Source of the DNA: Chromatiales bacterium
GTDB taxonomy: Bacteria > Pseudomonadota > Gammaproteobacteria > Chromatiales > Chromatiaceae
Reading direction: 5' to 3'
Assembly: GCA_022360905.1 (NCBI GenBank)
Contig: JAKSBX010000280.1
Location: forward strand, 1-38,500
Length of the DNA stretch: 38,500 nt
In this document: positions 24,973 to 33,308 of the stretch, one piece after another
Numbering within the stretch: position 1 is the stretch's first letter
Layout of the letters: every line of letters begins with the position of its first letter
The notes under the pieces: model-generated
Told to the model about the DNA's origin: nothing
What the model saw: only the letters and a program-made list of their open reading frames with translations
Database searches by the model: none
Translations under genes and position numbers: made by a program

Positions 24973-25445
24973 GAGGATTGCTCCTTTGCGCTCATCGATT
25001 CGGACGCCTGGAGAATCGCCTGGCGGATGCGCGGGTAGGTACCGCAACGGCACAGCACCTGAGACATGGCTTGATCGATCTCATCCGCTGTCGGATCACG
25101 TTTTTCGCTCAGCAGGGCATAGGCCGTGATGATTTGCCCGGACTGGCAGTAACCACACTGGGGAACCTGTAATTCAAGCCAGGTTTTGAGTAGCGGGTGG
25201 TCAGTCTGCTCAGCCAGCCCTTCAATAGTGGTGATGCTTTTGCCGACACACTCAGCCGTTTTGATCCGGCAGGCTTTTTCAGGCACACCATCCAGCAATA
25301 CCATACAGGAGCCGCAAACACCGATGCCGCAGCTGTATTTGGTACCGGTCAAGCCAAGCTGGTCCCTCAATACCCAGAGCAATGGGATATCACTGTTAGC
25401 TTCAACCAGGGTTGCTGAGCCATTGATGTGAAGTGTGACTGCCAT
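24969..25445 (-). CDS. 2Fe-2S small subunit of the molybdenum hydroxylase, IorA-like
   Basis: About 158 residues. First cluster: C39, C44 and C47 in SCGIGVCGSC plus C59; second cluster: CGYCQSG and LCRCGTYPRI near the C-terminus. This is the two-cluster CoxS/XdhC-type subunit that carries electrons from the Mo cofactor. The frame reaches a TTG at 25454, but the ATG at 25445 with GGGAG upstream fits better. Lies 44 bases after the deaminase gene and overlaps the large subunit, so the two are co-translated. Confidence 0.88.
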   Translation of the reverse strand: MAVTLHINGSATLVEANSDIPLLWVLRDQLGLTGTKYSCGIGVCGSCMVLLDGVPEKACRIKTAECVGKSITTIEGLAEQTDHPLLKTWLELQVPQCGYCQSGQIITAYALLSEKRDPTADEIDQAMSQVLCRCGTYPRIRQAILQASESMSAKEQSS

Positions 25446-25489
25446 CGAATCCAATTCTCCCTGGTTTACTGTCAGTTTTTGTGGCTGAT

Positions 25490-25963
25490 TCAGTACTCAG
25501 TACGCTGATCGCTGGACTGCCAGGCTTTGAATAGCTGCAGGCTCGCATCGCGCATGATCTGTCGGCTGGGTATCAGGCGTTCCTCTGGCGGTTTGCACAA
25601 TTCCACTGCGATCAGATTGTCGTCGAATCCACTGACAGCGGCATCTTCCGCATTAGCGGCGTACACCAGTCGCTCTATTCTGGCCCAGTAGGCGGCACTG
25701 AGACACATTGGGCAAGGTTCACAGGTTGTGTAGAGTACAGCACCAGCCAGATGGAAGTTTTGCTGATGCTGGCAGGCGTTTCGTATTGCCTGTATCTCTG
25801 CGTGGGCCGTGGGGTCATTGAGATGCACAACCTGATTCCAGCCCTCACCGATGATCTGATTCTGCAGCACGACCACCGCACCGAAAGGACCACCATGTCC
25901 CAGCGCCAGACCCTGTTGTGCCTGTTTCAGTGCCTGCTCCATGAATCGTTTGTCCTGATCCAC
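25490..25963 (-). CDS. Guanine-deaminase-like zinc deaminase
   Basis: 157 residues, close to the length and motif order of Bacillus GuaD. HAE (H54, E56) supplies the zinc ligand and acid/base, and CEPCPMC (C84, C87) the other two ligands; GGPFGAVVV and DDNLIAVELCKPPEERLIPS also match GuaD. It would convert guanine to xanthine. Starts at a GTG (an ATG alternative is at 25942). 7 bases downstream of the permease gene and just upstream of the Mo-hydroxylase genes, which could take the xanthine further. Confidence 0.82.
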   Translation of the reverse strand: MDQDKRFMEQALKQAQQGLALGHGGPFGAVVVLQNQIIGEGWNQVVHLNDPTAHAEIQAIRNACQHQQNFHLAGAVLYTTCEPCPMCLSAAYWARIERLVYAANAEDAAVSGFDDNLIAVELCKPPEERLIPSRQIMRDASLQLFKAWQSSDQRTEY

Positions 25964-25970
25964 TGCCTGC

Positions 25971-26969
25971 CTACTCCCAGCGAAAGCTTTTAGAACCTAT
26001 TGTGACAAAGCATAGAGTAAAAAGGCAGAGGGACAACAGGGGCGCTGCAACCTCTTTGATGCCGGCACCCTCAATCATGACGGCCCGAGCAGCCTCCACC
26101 ATATGAGTCAATGGCAGTGCCAGGGCCAGGTTCTGTACCAATGGATGGGAGCCCTCCAGTGAGAACCAGACACCGGATAGCAGCATCATCGGCCAGCTGA
26201 TCAGGTTCAATAGGCCATTGGCCGCCTCTTCACTGGTAATTCTGGCAGCAACCAGTAAGCCAACACTGATCATGCTCAGGGCGCCGACAATCAATATCAG
26301 TAACAGGAGCCAGTAGGAACCGACCATGCGGAAATCCACCAGCAGATCGGTGCCCAGATAGACCAGTGTCGTGACAGTGACGATCATCAGCAGGCGGGAT
26401 GCGATCTGCGCAGAGATAAACTCAAATGCGCTCAATGGGGTCGCTCTGAGCCGCTTGAGTACCCCGTTCTTGCGGTATCGGACGATTACATAACCGACAC
26501 CGAACAGGGCACTGAACATAATGTTCATACCCAGCACGCCGGGCACGACCCAGTCCACATAGCGAATCTCAGAACCCGATAGGGCAACCCGTTCGAACTG
26601 GTAGGGGGCAAGCACTTTTTCAAGCAGATAACCTTTTGGCGAAGTGCTGTTCACCCAATAGCGCCGATTGTTCAGGTCGAGCAGCAGGTCGATCTGGTGT
26701 CGGTCGACCTTTTCAATGGTCTTATCCAGTTCGTCGATGTCGATGAACTCCACATAGCGGGTCTGCAGAAAAGTCTGGATCGGCTGCTCTGTCTCTGTTT
26801 CACCAAACAAACCCACCTTGTAGAGCTCCTCCTGGCCGGTGGTGAAGGCAAAGGCAAACCCCATTACGATCAGCACCGGCATGATCAGGTTCCAGCCCAG
26901 GGCGGTGCGATCCCGCAGGAACTCCAGGTTGCGTGCTTGCAGGGCGGCGAGAAAACGGCGTATCGACAT
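25971..26969 (-). CDS. ABC-2 type transporter permease
   Basis: About 332 residues from the ATG at 26969; the frame runs 50 codons further upstream, but that part is not hydrophobic and the ABC-2 proteins start near the first helix. A first membrane helix (GWNLIMPVLIVMGFAFAF) is followed by a periplasmic domain of about 140 residues, then a cluster of five helices ending in LSLCLFTLCFVTIGSKSF. The central VVPGVLGMNIMFSALFGVGYVIV and GLLNLISWPMMLLSGVW are typical of DrrB/NodJ-like export permeases. Substrate unknown. Confidence 0.85.
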   Translation of the reverse strand: MSIRRFLAALQARNLEFLRDRTALGWNLIMPVLIVMGFAFAFTTGQEELYKVGLFGETETEQPIQTFLQTRYVEFIDIDELDKTIEKVDRHQIDLLLDLNNRRYWVNSTSPKGYLLEKVLAPYQFERVALSGSEIRYVDWVVPGVLGMNIMFSALFGVGYVIVRYRKNGVLKRLRATPLSAFEFISAQIASRLLMIVTVTTLVYLGTDLLVDFRMVGSYWLLLLILIVGALSMISVGLLVAARITSEEAANGLLNLISWPMMLLSGVWFSLEGSHPLVQNLALALPLTHMVEAARAVMIEGAGIKEVAAPLLSLCLFTLCFVTIGSKSFRWE

Positions 26970-27177
26970 AGTATTCTGGGTTATGTCCCAAATTGAATGA
27001 GTGGTTGATGGTTGGACAGGATTGATTGGCGTTAGCTTCCCGTGACCCCTTGCCCAAGATATGGCGCCACTATACTCAAGTGACGCCTTACGCGTACACT
27101 CCTTTGTCGACAAATCCAAAAACTATGAGTTCACCTCGATCTTGAAGTGGGGTCGATTGGATTCGTGTTAACTGGCC

Positions 27178-28056
27178 CTAACTGCGCAGATGGTGTCCCG
27201 TTAGCTCCAGGAATAGGTCTTCCAGGGTAGGAGTACGCACCTGTAACTGTTTAAGTGGAATCTCATTGGCCGTCAGCAGGCGGATTGTGCTATCCACATC
27301 TTTCGACATGATCTCCACAATGTCTCCCTGTGGGTGTATCGAAGCCCCGTCATCGAGGGTGAATGCATCAGGCAATGCGTTACGTGGAAGGCTGATGACA
27401 GAGTTGTCGAAATGGTCGGCCAGCAGTGATTTGGGGTTACCCTGGGCGATTATCAGTCCATGGTCCATGATGATGATCTCATCGCACAGCTCGAAGGCCT
27501 CTTCCATATAGTGTGTGGTCAGTACCAGCGTCTTGTTTTCAGCCTTGATACGACGTACCTGGTTCCACAGGTTGCGCCGGGATTGGGGATCGAGCCCGGT
27601 TGTCGGCTCATCGAGAAACACCACCTCGGGATTGTTGATCAAGGCAATGGCCAGCAGTAACCGCTGCTTCTGGCCCCCGGAAAGCTTACGCGTATCCCGG
27701 GTGAGAAATTCATCCAAGGCACAGGCTTCAATCAGTTCATCCAGTGACCTGGGGTTTGGGTAGAAGCGTTGAAACATCCGCAGGGCTTCATCCACCTGAA
27801 TAAACTCTTGCAGTGCGGTGTGCTGGAACATGATTCCCGCCTCATTACGAAATCGCTGCCCCAGGGGTTCACCCTTATAGAGGATATTGCCGGATGAGGG
27901 GGTGATGATACCTTCGAGCATCTCCACCGTTGTGGTTTTACCGGCACCATTGGGGCCAAGCAGACCGAAGCAGATTCCCCGGGGAATGTGGAAACTCACC
28001 CCGTTGACCGCTTTGACGCCAGGATAGTGTTTACAGAGGTTTTGTGCCTCGATCAT
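27178..28056 (-). CDS. ABC transporter ATP-binding protein, DrrA/CcmA-like
   Basis: 292 residues. Walker A GPNGAGKTTTVEML, signature LSGGQKQRLLLAIALINNPEVVFLDEP (with Walker B inside), then GLDPQSRRNLW and the H-loop TTHYMEEAFELCD. The C-terminal ~70 residues form the extra domain common to exporters of the DrrA type. Works with the ABC-2 permease gene downstream, 208 bases away; that gap is larger than usual for a pair and holds no recognisable element. Confidence 0.92.
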   Translation of the reverse strand: MIEAQNLCKHYPGVKAVNGVSFHIPRGICFGLLGPNGAGKTTTVEMLEGIITPSSGNILYKGEPLGQRFRNEAGIMFQHTALQEFIQVDEALRMFQRFYPNPRSLDELIEACALDEFLTRDTRKLSGGQKQRLLLAIALINNPEVVFLDEPTTGLDPQSRRNLWNQVRRIKAENKTLVLTTHYMEEAFELCDEIIIMDHGLIIAQGNPKSLLADHFDNSVISLPRNALPDAFTLDDGASIHPQGDIVEIMSKDVDSTIRLLTANEIPLKQLQVRTPTLEDLFLELTGHHLRS

Positions 28057-28080
28057 CTCAGTTCAGTCGGCCGATGCGGA

Positions 28081-28911
28081 TTAGCTGTGGAACATGACTT
28101 CGATGTTCTGGATATCTTCGGCAACACCTTCGATTTGGATGATATTGACTTCAGGTTCCATACCCAGTTTTTTCATGGCGGGCACTTCCGGCATCTCGAA
28201 ATCCGTATCCTGGTTCAGATTGGCCTGCAGACGGGCAACCAGCACAATATCCGTATAATCCCCATCCCCGCCACTTTCGTACTGAAGATTCAGGAAATTC
28301 GCCGGGACTTTGATCAGGCTTTCAGGAAAATCCCACATCTGCAGAATCCGTTGTCCGACCTGAGGGCTCAATATATCGATCACCCGGTCCAGTTCCGTCG
28401 CGTTCTGAACCAGTTCATCCCGGGTCTCTGCCATCGCCAGTACGGGCAAGGCTCCGATGTTGTGGATCAAGCCGGCCAGCATCGCCTGCTCCTTATCCAG
28501 ATGATCCAGGTTGTAGGAGAGAACTCGGCTGATGGCGGCGATCTGCACACTCTCTTCCCAGATCTGGTGAAATTTTGCATCGAGCAGGTCATTGGTGGCC
28601 TGAAAGATCTGTTGCATGATCAGACTGATCACCAGGCTGCGCACCAGGCGTACACCCAGGCGGGCAACCGCCATTTGCAGGTTATCGATCGGCACTCTAC
28701 CCCGGTAGAGTGGGCTGTTGGCAACTTGCAGCAGGCGGGCTGAGAGAGCGGCGTCCGAAGCGATGATGTCCGCAATTTCATTGGCGCTGCTCATCTCCTG
28801 CTCTACCGCGTCCCGCACTTTCAGTGCCACTTCAGGGAGTGTCGGCAGGGTGAGCTTGTTGCTGTCGATGGCTTCGTTAAGGTCGTTTAAAAATTGTTTT
28901 TCGTCGATCAT
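28081..28911 (-). CDS. HDOD-domain protein
   Basis: 276 residues. The HDOD core shows LPTLPEVALKVRDAVEQEMSSANEIADIIASDAALSARLLQVANSPLYRG, then AMLAGLIHNIGALPVL. HDOD is an HD-like, usually non-catalytic domain; members take part in two-component, c-di-GMP or stress signalling. The C-terminal ~70 residues (ANFLNLQYESGGDGDYTDIVLVARL) are typical of the family. Its stop lies 24 bases before the ABC ATPase start, so it may be in the same transcript. Confidence 0.88.
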   Translation of the reverse strand: MIDEKQFLNDLNEAIDSNKLTLPTLPEVALKVRDAVEQEMSSANEIADIIASDAALSARLLQVANSPLYRGRVPIDNLQMAVARLGVRLVRSLVISLIMQQIFQATNDLLDAKFHQIWEESVQIAAISRVLSYNLDHLDKEQAMLAGLIHNIGALPVLAMAETRDELVQNATELDRVIDILSPQVGQRILQMWDFPESLIKVPANFLNLQYESGGDGDYTDIVLVARLQANLNQDTDFEMPEVPAMKKLGMEPEVNIIQIEGVAEDIQNIEVMFHS

Positions 28912-28991
28912 ATTGCTGTCTTGTCCTGGACTGCTGAGGCTTTCACCCTTAGCGGTAGAATTAGTGAAATCTTAATCCGTTCGGGGCTGCA

Positions 28992-29990
28992 TCACGATTC
29001 AGCAAAGGGGTACGGCAGATTGACGATTTTCAGTGGTGAACCCTGCTCTCCAAGGAGTACTTCATCCTCTTCGGCGCTGGCAATTTCGATCACCGCCAGG
29101 AGATCGTAGCCATCGCCATTGGCCTGGGCTTCGACGACTTTACCCGTACCCTGTCCTGAGGTGCTCAGCCTGGCAAACAGCTCATCGCCAGGCTGGGGTG
29201 TGGTGTTGGTCTCCACATGGGCCAGATACATCCTGCGCTTCAGTTTGCCCAGGTATTGCATGCGGGCGACAACCTCCTGGCCGGTGTAGCAGCCTTTGGT
29301 GAAGCTGACCCCGTCGATCAATTGCATGTTGGTCATTTGCGGGACGAAGGCCTCTTTGGTCGCCTGGTAGATCGTGGGGATACCCGCCTGGATATCCTGA
29401 AGCGCCCAGAAATCGGCTGTGGCGGACTGGGCCTGACCCTCAGCGGTCTGCCAGATCTCTTGCAGTTGGTTGATCGGTCCAATGATCTCATATCTGGGTT
29501 TTTTGCCCGCTAGTCGGATCAGGGTCAGCTGATCCTGTTGCTGAACATCATTGGGTTGTTCAGGCATCTCATCGAAAAAGGGCTGTAACAGAGCCTCTGC
29601 ACAGTCTCCGGTCAAACCGACCCTAATCAGTTCGTCACTCACATCGTTGAGCGTTACTTTGGATCTCAGGATATACATCCCTAACCGTTGCACCACGGTG
29701 GCGATGTTCTCTGCCGGGGTCTGCAGGTAGTAGTCGTCAGCGCGGCGAAAGCAGCGGAAATTGGCCAGCATGCGACCTTTGGCATTGCACCAGCCTGCCA
29801 GGTTGCTGTGAGACTCGGTGACTTCACGAATATCGTTGGTCAACTGGCCCTGCAGGTAGGCCTCCGCATCCTCACCGGATACGCGGATCAACCCCAGATG
29901 GGAGAGATCGTTTAGAGCACAGTTCAATTCTGCGCCCTGTGGGTTGTTTTCGGTTCTTGATGCCAGAAATTTGGTCCATTCTTCGTTCAT
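28992..29990 (-). CDS. ygfZ: YgfZ, folate-dependent Fe-S cluster protein
   Basis: 332 residues. The signature KGCYTGQEVVARMQYLGKLKRR (about 231-252) with its conserved Cys is diagnostic; the N-terminal part shows SHLGLIRVSGEDAEAYLQGQLTNDI as in the GcvT-like fold. YgfZ/IBA57 proteins use folate to support Fe-S assembly or repair, e.g. for MiaB. Divergent from the RNase gene; the 80-base gap to the HDOD gene has no obvious terminator, so it may lead the long minus-strand run. Confidence 0.93.
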   Translation of the reverse strand: MNEEWTKFLASRTENNPQGAELNCALNDLSHLGLIRVSGEDAEAYLQGQLTNDIREVTESHSNLAGWCNAKGRMLANFRCFRRADDYYLQTPAENIATVVQRLGMYILRSKVTLNDVSDELIRVGLTGDCAEALLQPFFDEMPEQPNDVQQQDQLTLIRLAGKKPRYEIIGPINQLQEIWQTAEGQAQSATADFWALQDIQAGIPTIYQATKEAFVPQMTNMQLIDGVSFTKGCYTGQEVVARMQYLGKLKRRMYLAHVETNTTPQPGDELFARLSTSGQGTGKVVEAQANGDGYDLLAVIEIASAEEDEVLLGEQGSPLKIVNLPYPFAES

Positions 29991-30282
29991 ATCAGGAACA
30001 GCTCCTGGGTTTGAGGGTCAACTCTGCGTATCATACCCGATCCCACGGGGTACGAAATCCCCCTAATGACGTGTTTTTTGGGTTTGTATGACAGCACCAA
30101 TGGGCTGCAAGCGGGTCTGCTCAATACAAGGACTTTATTATTAGCCCGGCAGCCAAATAGTTTACTTTCAGGGCCTCGAGTCCCTAACATTTTAAATACT
30201 ATTGATACAGGCCGCCGGGTTAATAAACACCAAGCATGCAACAGGCATGTCAATCAGTGAGTTGAACAATTCGGAAATCGTG

Positions 30283-32094
30283 ATGAGTAAATTGAAGGCA
30301 GGGGCACTGGTGCTCTATAAGATCCGACCGGCCAAGGTGACGGAAGTGGCGGACAAGATCACCATTGAGCTGGAAGGGGGAAAAAGCAAACGGGTGCGGG
30401 ACAAGGATGTGGTTCTGCTGCATCCAGGCCCCCTCGATGACCTGAAGAGCCTGCAGTCCATGTCAGGAGAGGTTGAGGAGAACTGGGAGCTGCTGGAGGG
30501 AGCTGAAACTGACATCAAAGAGCTCAGTGAGCTGGTCTACGGGGATTATACCCCAGCCATGGCGTGGGCAAGCTGGTTACTGGTATCCGATGGGGTCTAT
30601 TTTGAGGGGGAGCCAGAGGCGATCCGGCCCAGATCTGCCGAGGCGGTCGCGAGTGAGATCGAATCGCGAAATAAAAAGGCGGCTGAAGAGGCGGCCTGGG
30701 ACAGTTTCATGGCCCGTGTCGAACAGGGTGAGATCATTGAGGAGGATCGAAAAATCCTCGGTGAGGTGGAAGCGCTGGCACTGCAGAAAAGGGACAACAG
30801 CCGAATACTGCAAGCGTTGAACCTTCAGGAAAACCCGGTCAGTGCCCACCGGCTGCTGGTGAAGACAGGTTACTGGACGGTGAATGAAAATCCATATCCC
30901 CGACGCATGGGGATTGACGAATCCGTTCCCGACTATCCGGTAGCTGATTTGATGGAAGAAGATCGTCTGGACCTGACTCATCTGCAAGCCTTTGCGATCG
31001 ACGATGAAGACAATCAGGACCCGGACGATGCCATCAGTATCGATGGGGAGCGTATCTGGGTGCATGTGGCCGATGTGGCGGCGTTGGTGCAACCGGATAG
31101 CGAGATGGATCTCGATGCCAGAAGCCGGGGCGCCAATCTCTATCTTCCCGATCGGATCGTTCCGATGCTGCCACCCAGGATAACCGACCTGTTGGGTTTG
31201 GGGTTGCAGCAACGCTCACCCTCGCTCTCAATCGCCTTTAAGCTTTCGCAACAGGGTGAAGTCAGTGACGTGGAGATCCACCCCAGCTGGTTGCAGGTGG
31301 AGCGGATCAGCTATGCCGAGGCGGAGCGTCGCTTGGATGAAGCGCCTTTCAAAAGCCTGCAGGAAGCCTGCGAACGCTACAGATCCCGCCGCAAAGCGGC
31401 AGGTTCGGCCTCCATTCAGCTGCCTGAAGTGAAAATCAAAGCGCAGAATGACCAGGTGGAAATCATTCCGTTGGAGAAGCTTAAGAGCCGTGAAATGGTG
31501 ACCGATTTGATGCTGATGGCCGGGGAGGGTATCGCAAACTACTGCCTGCAGCGTGATATTCCGATACCCTTTGCCACCCAGGCGCCACCGGATGATGCGC
31601 AGCAACCGGCGGATCTTGCCGGCATGTATGCTTACCGGCGTCAGTTTAAACCGACTCAGGTCAAGACCGAAGCCGAACCCCATTCGGGATTGGGGTTGCC
31701 GGCCTACAGTCGGGCGACCAGTCCGTTGCGCCGCTACTCGGATCTGTTGACCCATCAGCAGTTAAGAGCCCACTTGAAAGGTGAGGATTTGCTCGATCTG
31801 GCCGCAATTTCACAACGCATTGCTCAGTCCGAAATGGGCAGTATGGCGAACAGAAAGACCGAACGGGTGTCGAATAACCACTGGCGGCTGATCTTTTTAA
31901 GAGACCACCCGGAATGGCAAGGTGAGGGTGTCATTGTCGCGCAGGAGGGAGAACGGGCAACCGTGTTGATCCCCTCAATCGCCTTTGAAGCCAAGCTGCG
32001 AATCCGAGGTGATTTCTCACTGAATGACAGTGTGAAACTGAAACCCAGGGAGATCGACATCCCGGATCTCAGCTGCTATTTCAGAATTATCTGA
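30283..32094 (+). CDS. RNB-domain 3'-5' exoribonuclease (RNase II/R family)
   Basis: About 603 residues. The catalytic block AIDDEDNQDPDDAISIDGERIWVHVADVAA holds the four metal-binding Asp positions of RNase II, and SRATSPLRRYSDLLTHQQL the conserved Arg. The N-terminus (about 1-55; ALVLYKIRPAKVTEVADKITIELEGG) looks like a small beta-rich domain, and the last ~60 residues like a reduced S1 fold. It is much shorter than RNase R (about 813) and near RNase II (644). The frame extends to 30202 with an ATG at 30247; the ATG at 30283 starts the domain directly and was chosen with moderate certainty. Confidence 0.87.
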   Translation: MSKLKAGALVLYKIRPAKVTEVADKITIELEGGKSKRVRDKDVVLLHPGPLDDLKSLQSMSGEVEENWELLEGAETDIKELSELVYGDYTPAMAWASWLLVSDGVYFEGEPEAIRPRSAEAVASEIESRNKKAAEEAAWDSFMARVEQGEIIEEDRKILGEVEALALQKRDNSRILQALNLQENPVSAHRLLVKTGYWTVNENPYPRRMGIDESVPDYPVADLMEEDRLDLTHLQAFAIDDEDNQDPDDAISIDGERIWVHVADVAALVQPDSEMDLDARSRGANLYLPDRIVPMLPPRITDLLGLGLQQRSPSLSIAFKLSQQGEVSDVEIHPSWLQVERISYAEAERRLDEAPFKSLQEACERYRSRRKAAGSASIQLPEVKIKAQNDQVEIIPLEKLKSREMVTDLMLMAGEGIANYCLQRDIPIPFATQAPPDDAQQPADLAGMYAYRRQFKPTQVKTEAEPHSGLGLPAYSRATSPLRRYSDLLTHQQLRAHLKGEDLLDLAAISQRIAQSEMGSMANRKTERVSNNHWRLIFLRDHPEWQGEGVIVAQEGERATVLIPSIAFEAKLRIRGDFSLNDSVKLKPREIDIPDLSCYFRII

Positions 32095-32178
32095 ATGCGC
32101 TTTGGATTCTGTTGGGTGGCTAGGGTCAGTTCTGCTGTTCCGAGCTGTTTCGATTCAATCACTTGAGGTGTTTCAACG

Positions 32179-32712
32179 ATGAGATGGATAGCGATCGCAC
32201 TCTGCCTGTCCGGCTGTAGCACCAACTTTCAATCTAGCTTGAATCCTGCAAACCCCTACCACCAGATACCCGTCGGTTCCAAGGTTGTTCTGAAGCAGGC
32301 ACTGGAGGTCTCCGCTCATCGAACCCGATTGTTTTTGCAACTGGGTGAGACGATGCAGCTTGAAGATTTCGATCGATACAAAGCCAATTGCAATTTCGAA
32401 TTAAGCTCGCTGACAGATGGCGTGCAGACCATTCAACCGCAAACATTCACTATCAGACGGGTAGAGGGATTGATGGTTGAAGTGGTAAAGAAATTACCGG
32501 AATACAGATTTGTTCCAGTTGGCTTGGACGACCAGGGTACCCCGATGGTTTCTCAGGGTTACCATTTCTGGCTCGATTCCGAGCAGCAGCCCGAGGTTCT
32601 TCGTCTCTCCTGTCGGGGGGCATTTGACGACATGTGGGAGACCCAGCCACCCTCGATTGAAGAGATTCAGCAGACCATGGGTGATTTAGCTGAATTACAG
32701 CTGGCTTTGTAG
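32179..32712 (+). CDS. Small conserved lipoprotein, function unknown
   Basis: 177 residues. LCLSGC puts a lipidated Cys at position 13, a very short lipoprotein signal. The mature part has NPYHQIPVGSKVVLKQALEVSAHRTRLFLQLG and FDRYKANCNFELSSL, wording I associate with a conserved gammaproteobacterial family of unknown function. A second Cys pair (C in KANCNF and C in RLSCRGAFDDMW) could form a disulfide. Lies 84 bases after the RNase gene, same strand. Confidence 0.72.
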   Translation: MRWIAIALCLSGCSTNFQSSLNPANPYHQIPVGSKVVLKQALEVSAHRTRLFLQLGETMQLEDFDRYKANCNFELSSLTDGVQTIQPQTFTIRRVEGLMVEVVKKLPEYRFVPVGLDDQGTPMVSQGYHFWLDSEQQPEVLRLSCRGAFDDMWETQPPSIEEIQQTMGDLAELQLAL

Positions 32713-33308
32713 AATCAAATGATTGCTGATCAGAATTGCAACTGATGTGAGTAAAGTGAAAACGCTACGGATATTGTGGATTGTCCTCGGCATTTCATCG
32801 ATTCAAATACCCCGCTTTAAGTGTGGTTTAGGCGTTTCGGTCGTAAGAAAATCTAGTCGTTAACGATTGCTCTAAATCACTGATTCACCATTTAGTCGTG
32901 GACTTTCCCAAGATGTTTACAATTTTGCTGAAAGCATCCTGTTAGAGTGTGCTATATAAACTAGATAACAGGTAAGCAACAACCATTGGTTAAGAAAAAA
33001 TGTGCTGAGCCATGAGGGATTTGAATTGGGGATTGGAAGGTGCCAGTAACGATCCACACACAGAGCATCAATCCCATGACTGCCTGGACTGAGGTTTGCT
33101 TCATTGTTTAAACAGCATTTCTTGTGGGGCAAGGGGCATAGAAACCGGGCGAAGGGGTAAGGAATATTTTTCAGCCATTGTGTATGGCTTCAATAAAGAT
33201 TCTTTGTGTCTTTGTTTGAGTGGCTAGATGCTGTTCCTGAATTTACTTTATCGTTAAATCAGCGCGAACTCTAAGTCGGCATCAAAGCTGTTGCAAGATG
33301 AGAGCACC
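32713..33308. other. 596-base spacer without a recognised gene
   Basis: AT-rich. A 71-codon minus-strand frame (32917-33132) has no family features and was not called. No strong hairpin or promoter pair was found by eye. It probably holds the promoter of the c-di-GMP gene that follows. A TTG in frame at 33291 precedes the preferred ATG at 33309. Confidence 0.4.

Noticed and set aside
30066-30246. A short plus-strand frame and promoter-like hexamers (TTTACT, TAACAT) before the RNase gene
   Set aside because: The hexamers are poor matches and the frame has no motif; a promoter is expected here but cannot be placed.
32917-33132. 71-codon minus-strand frame in the spacer before the GGDEF-EAL gene
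   Set aside because: No recognisable domain and no good start signal; treated as chance.
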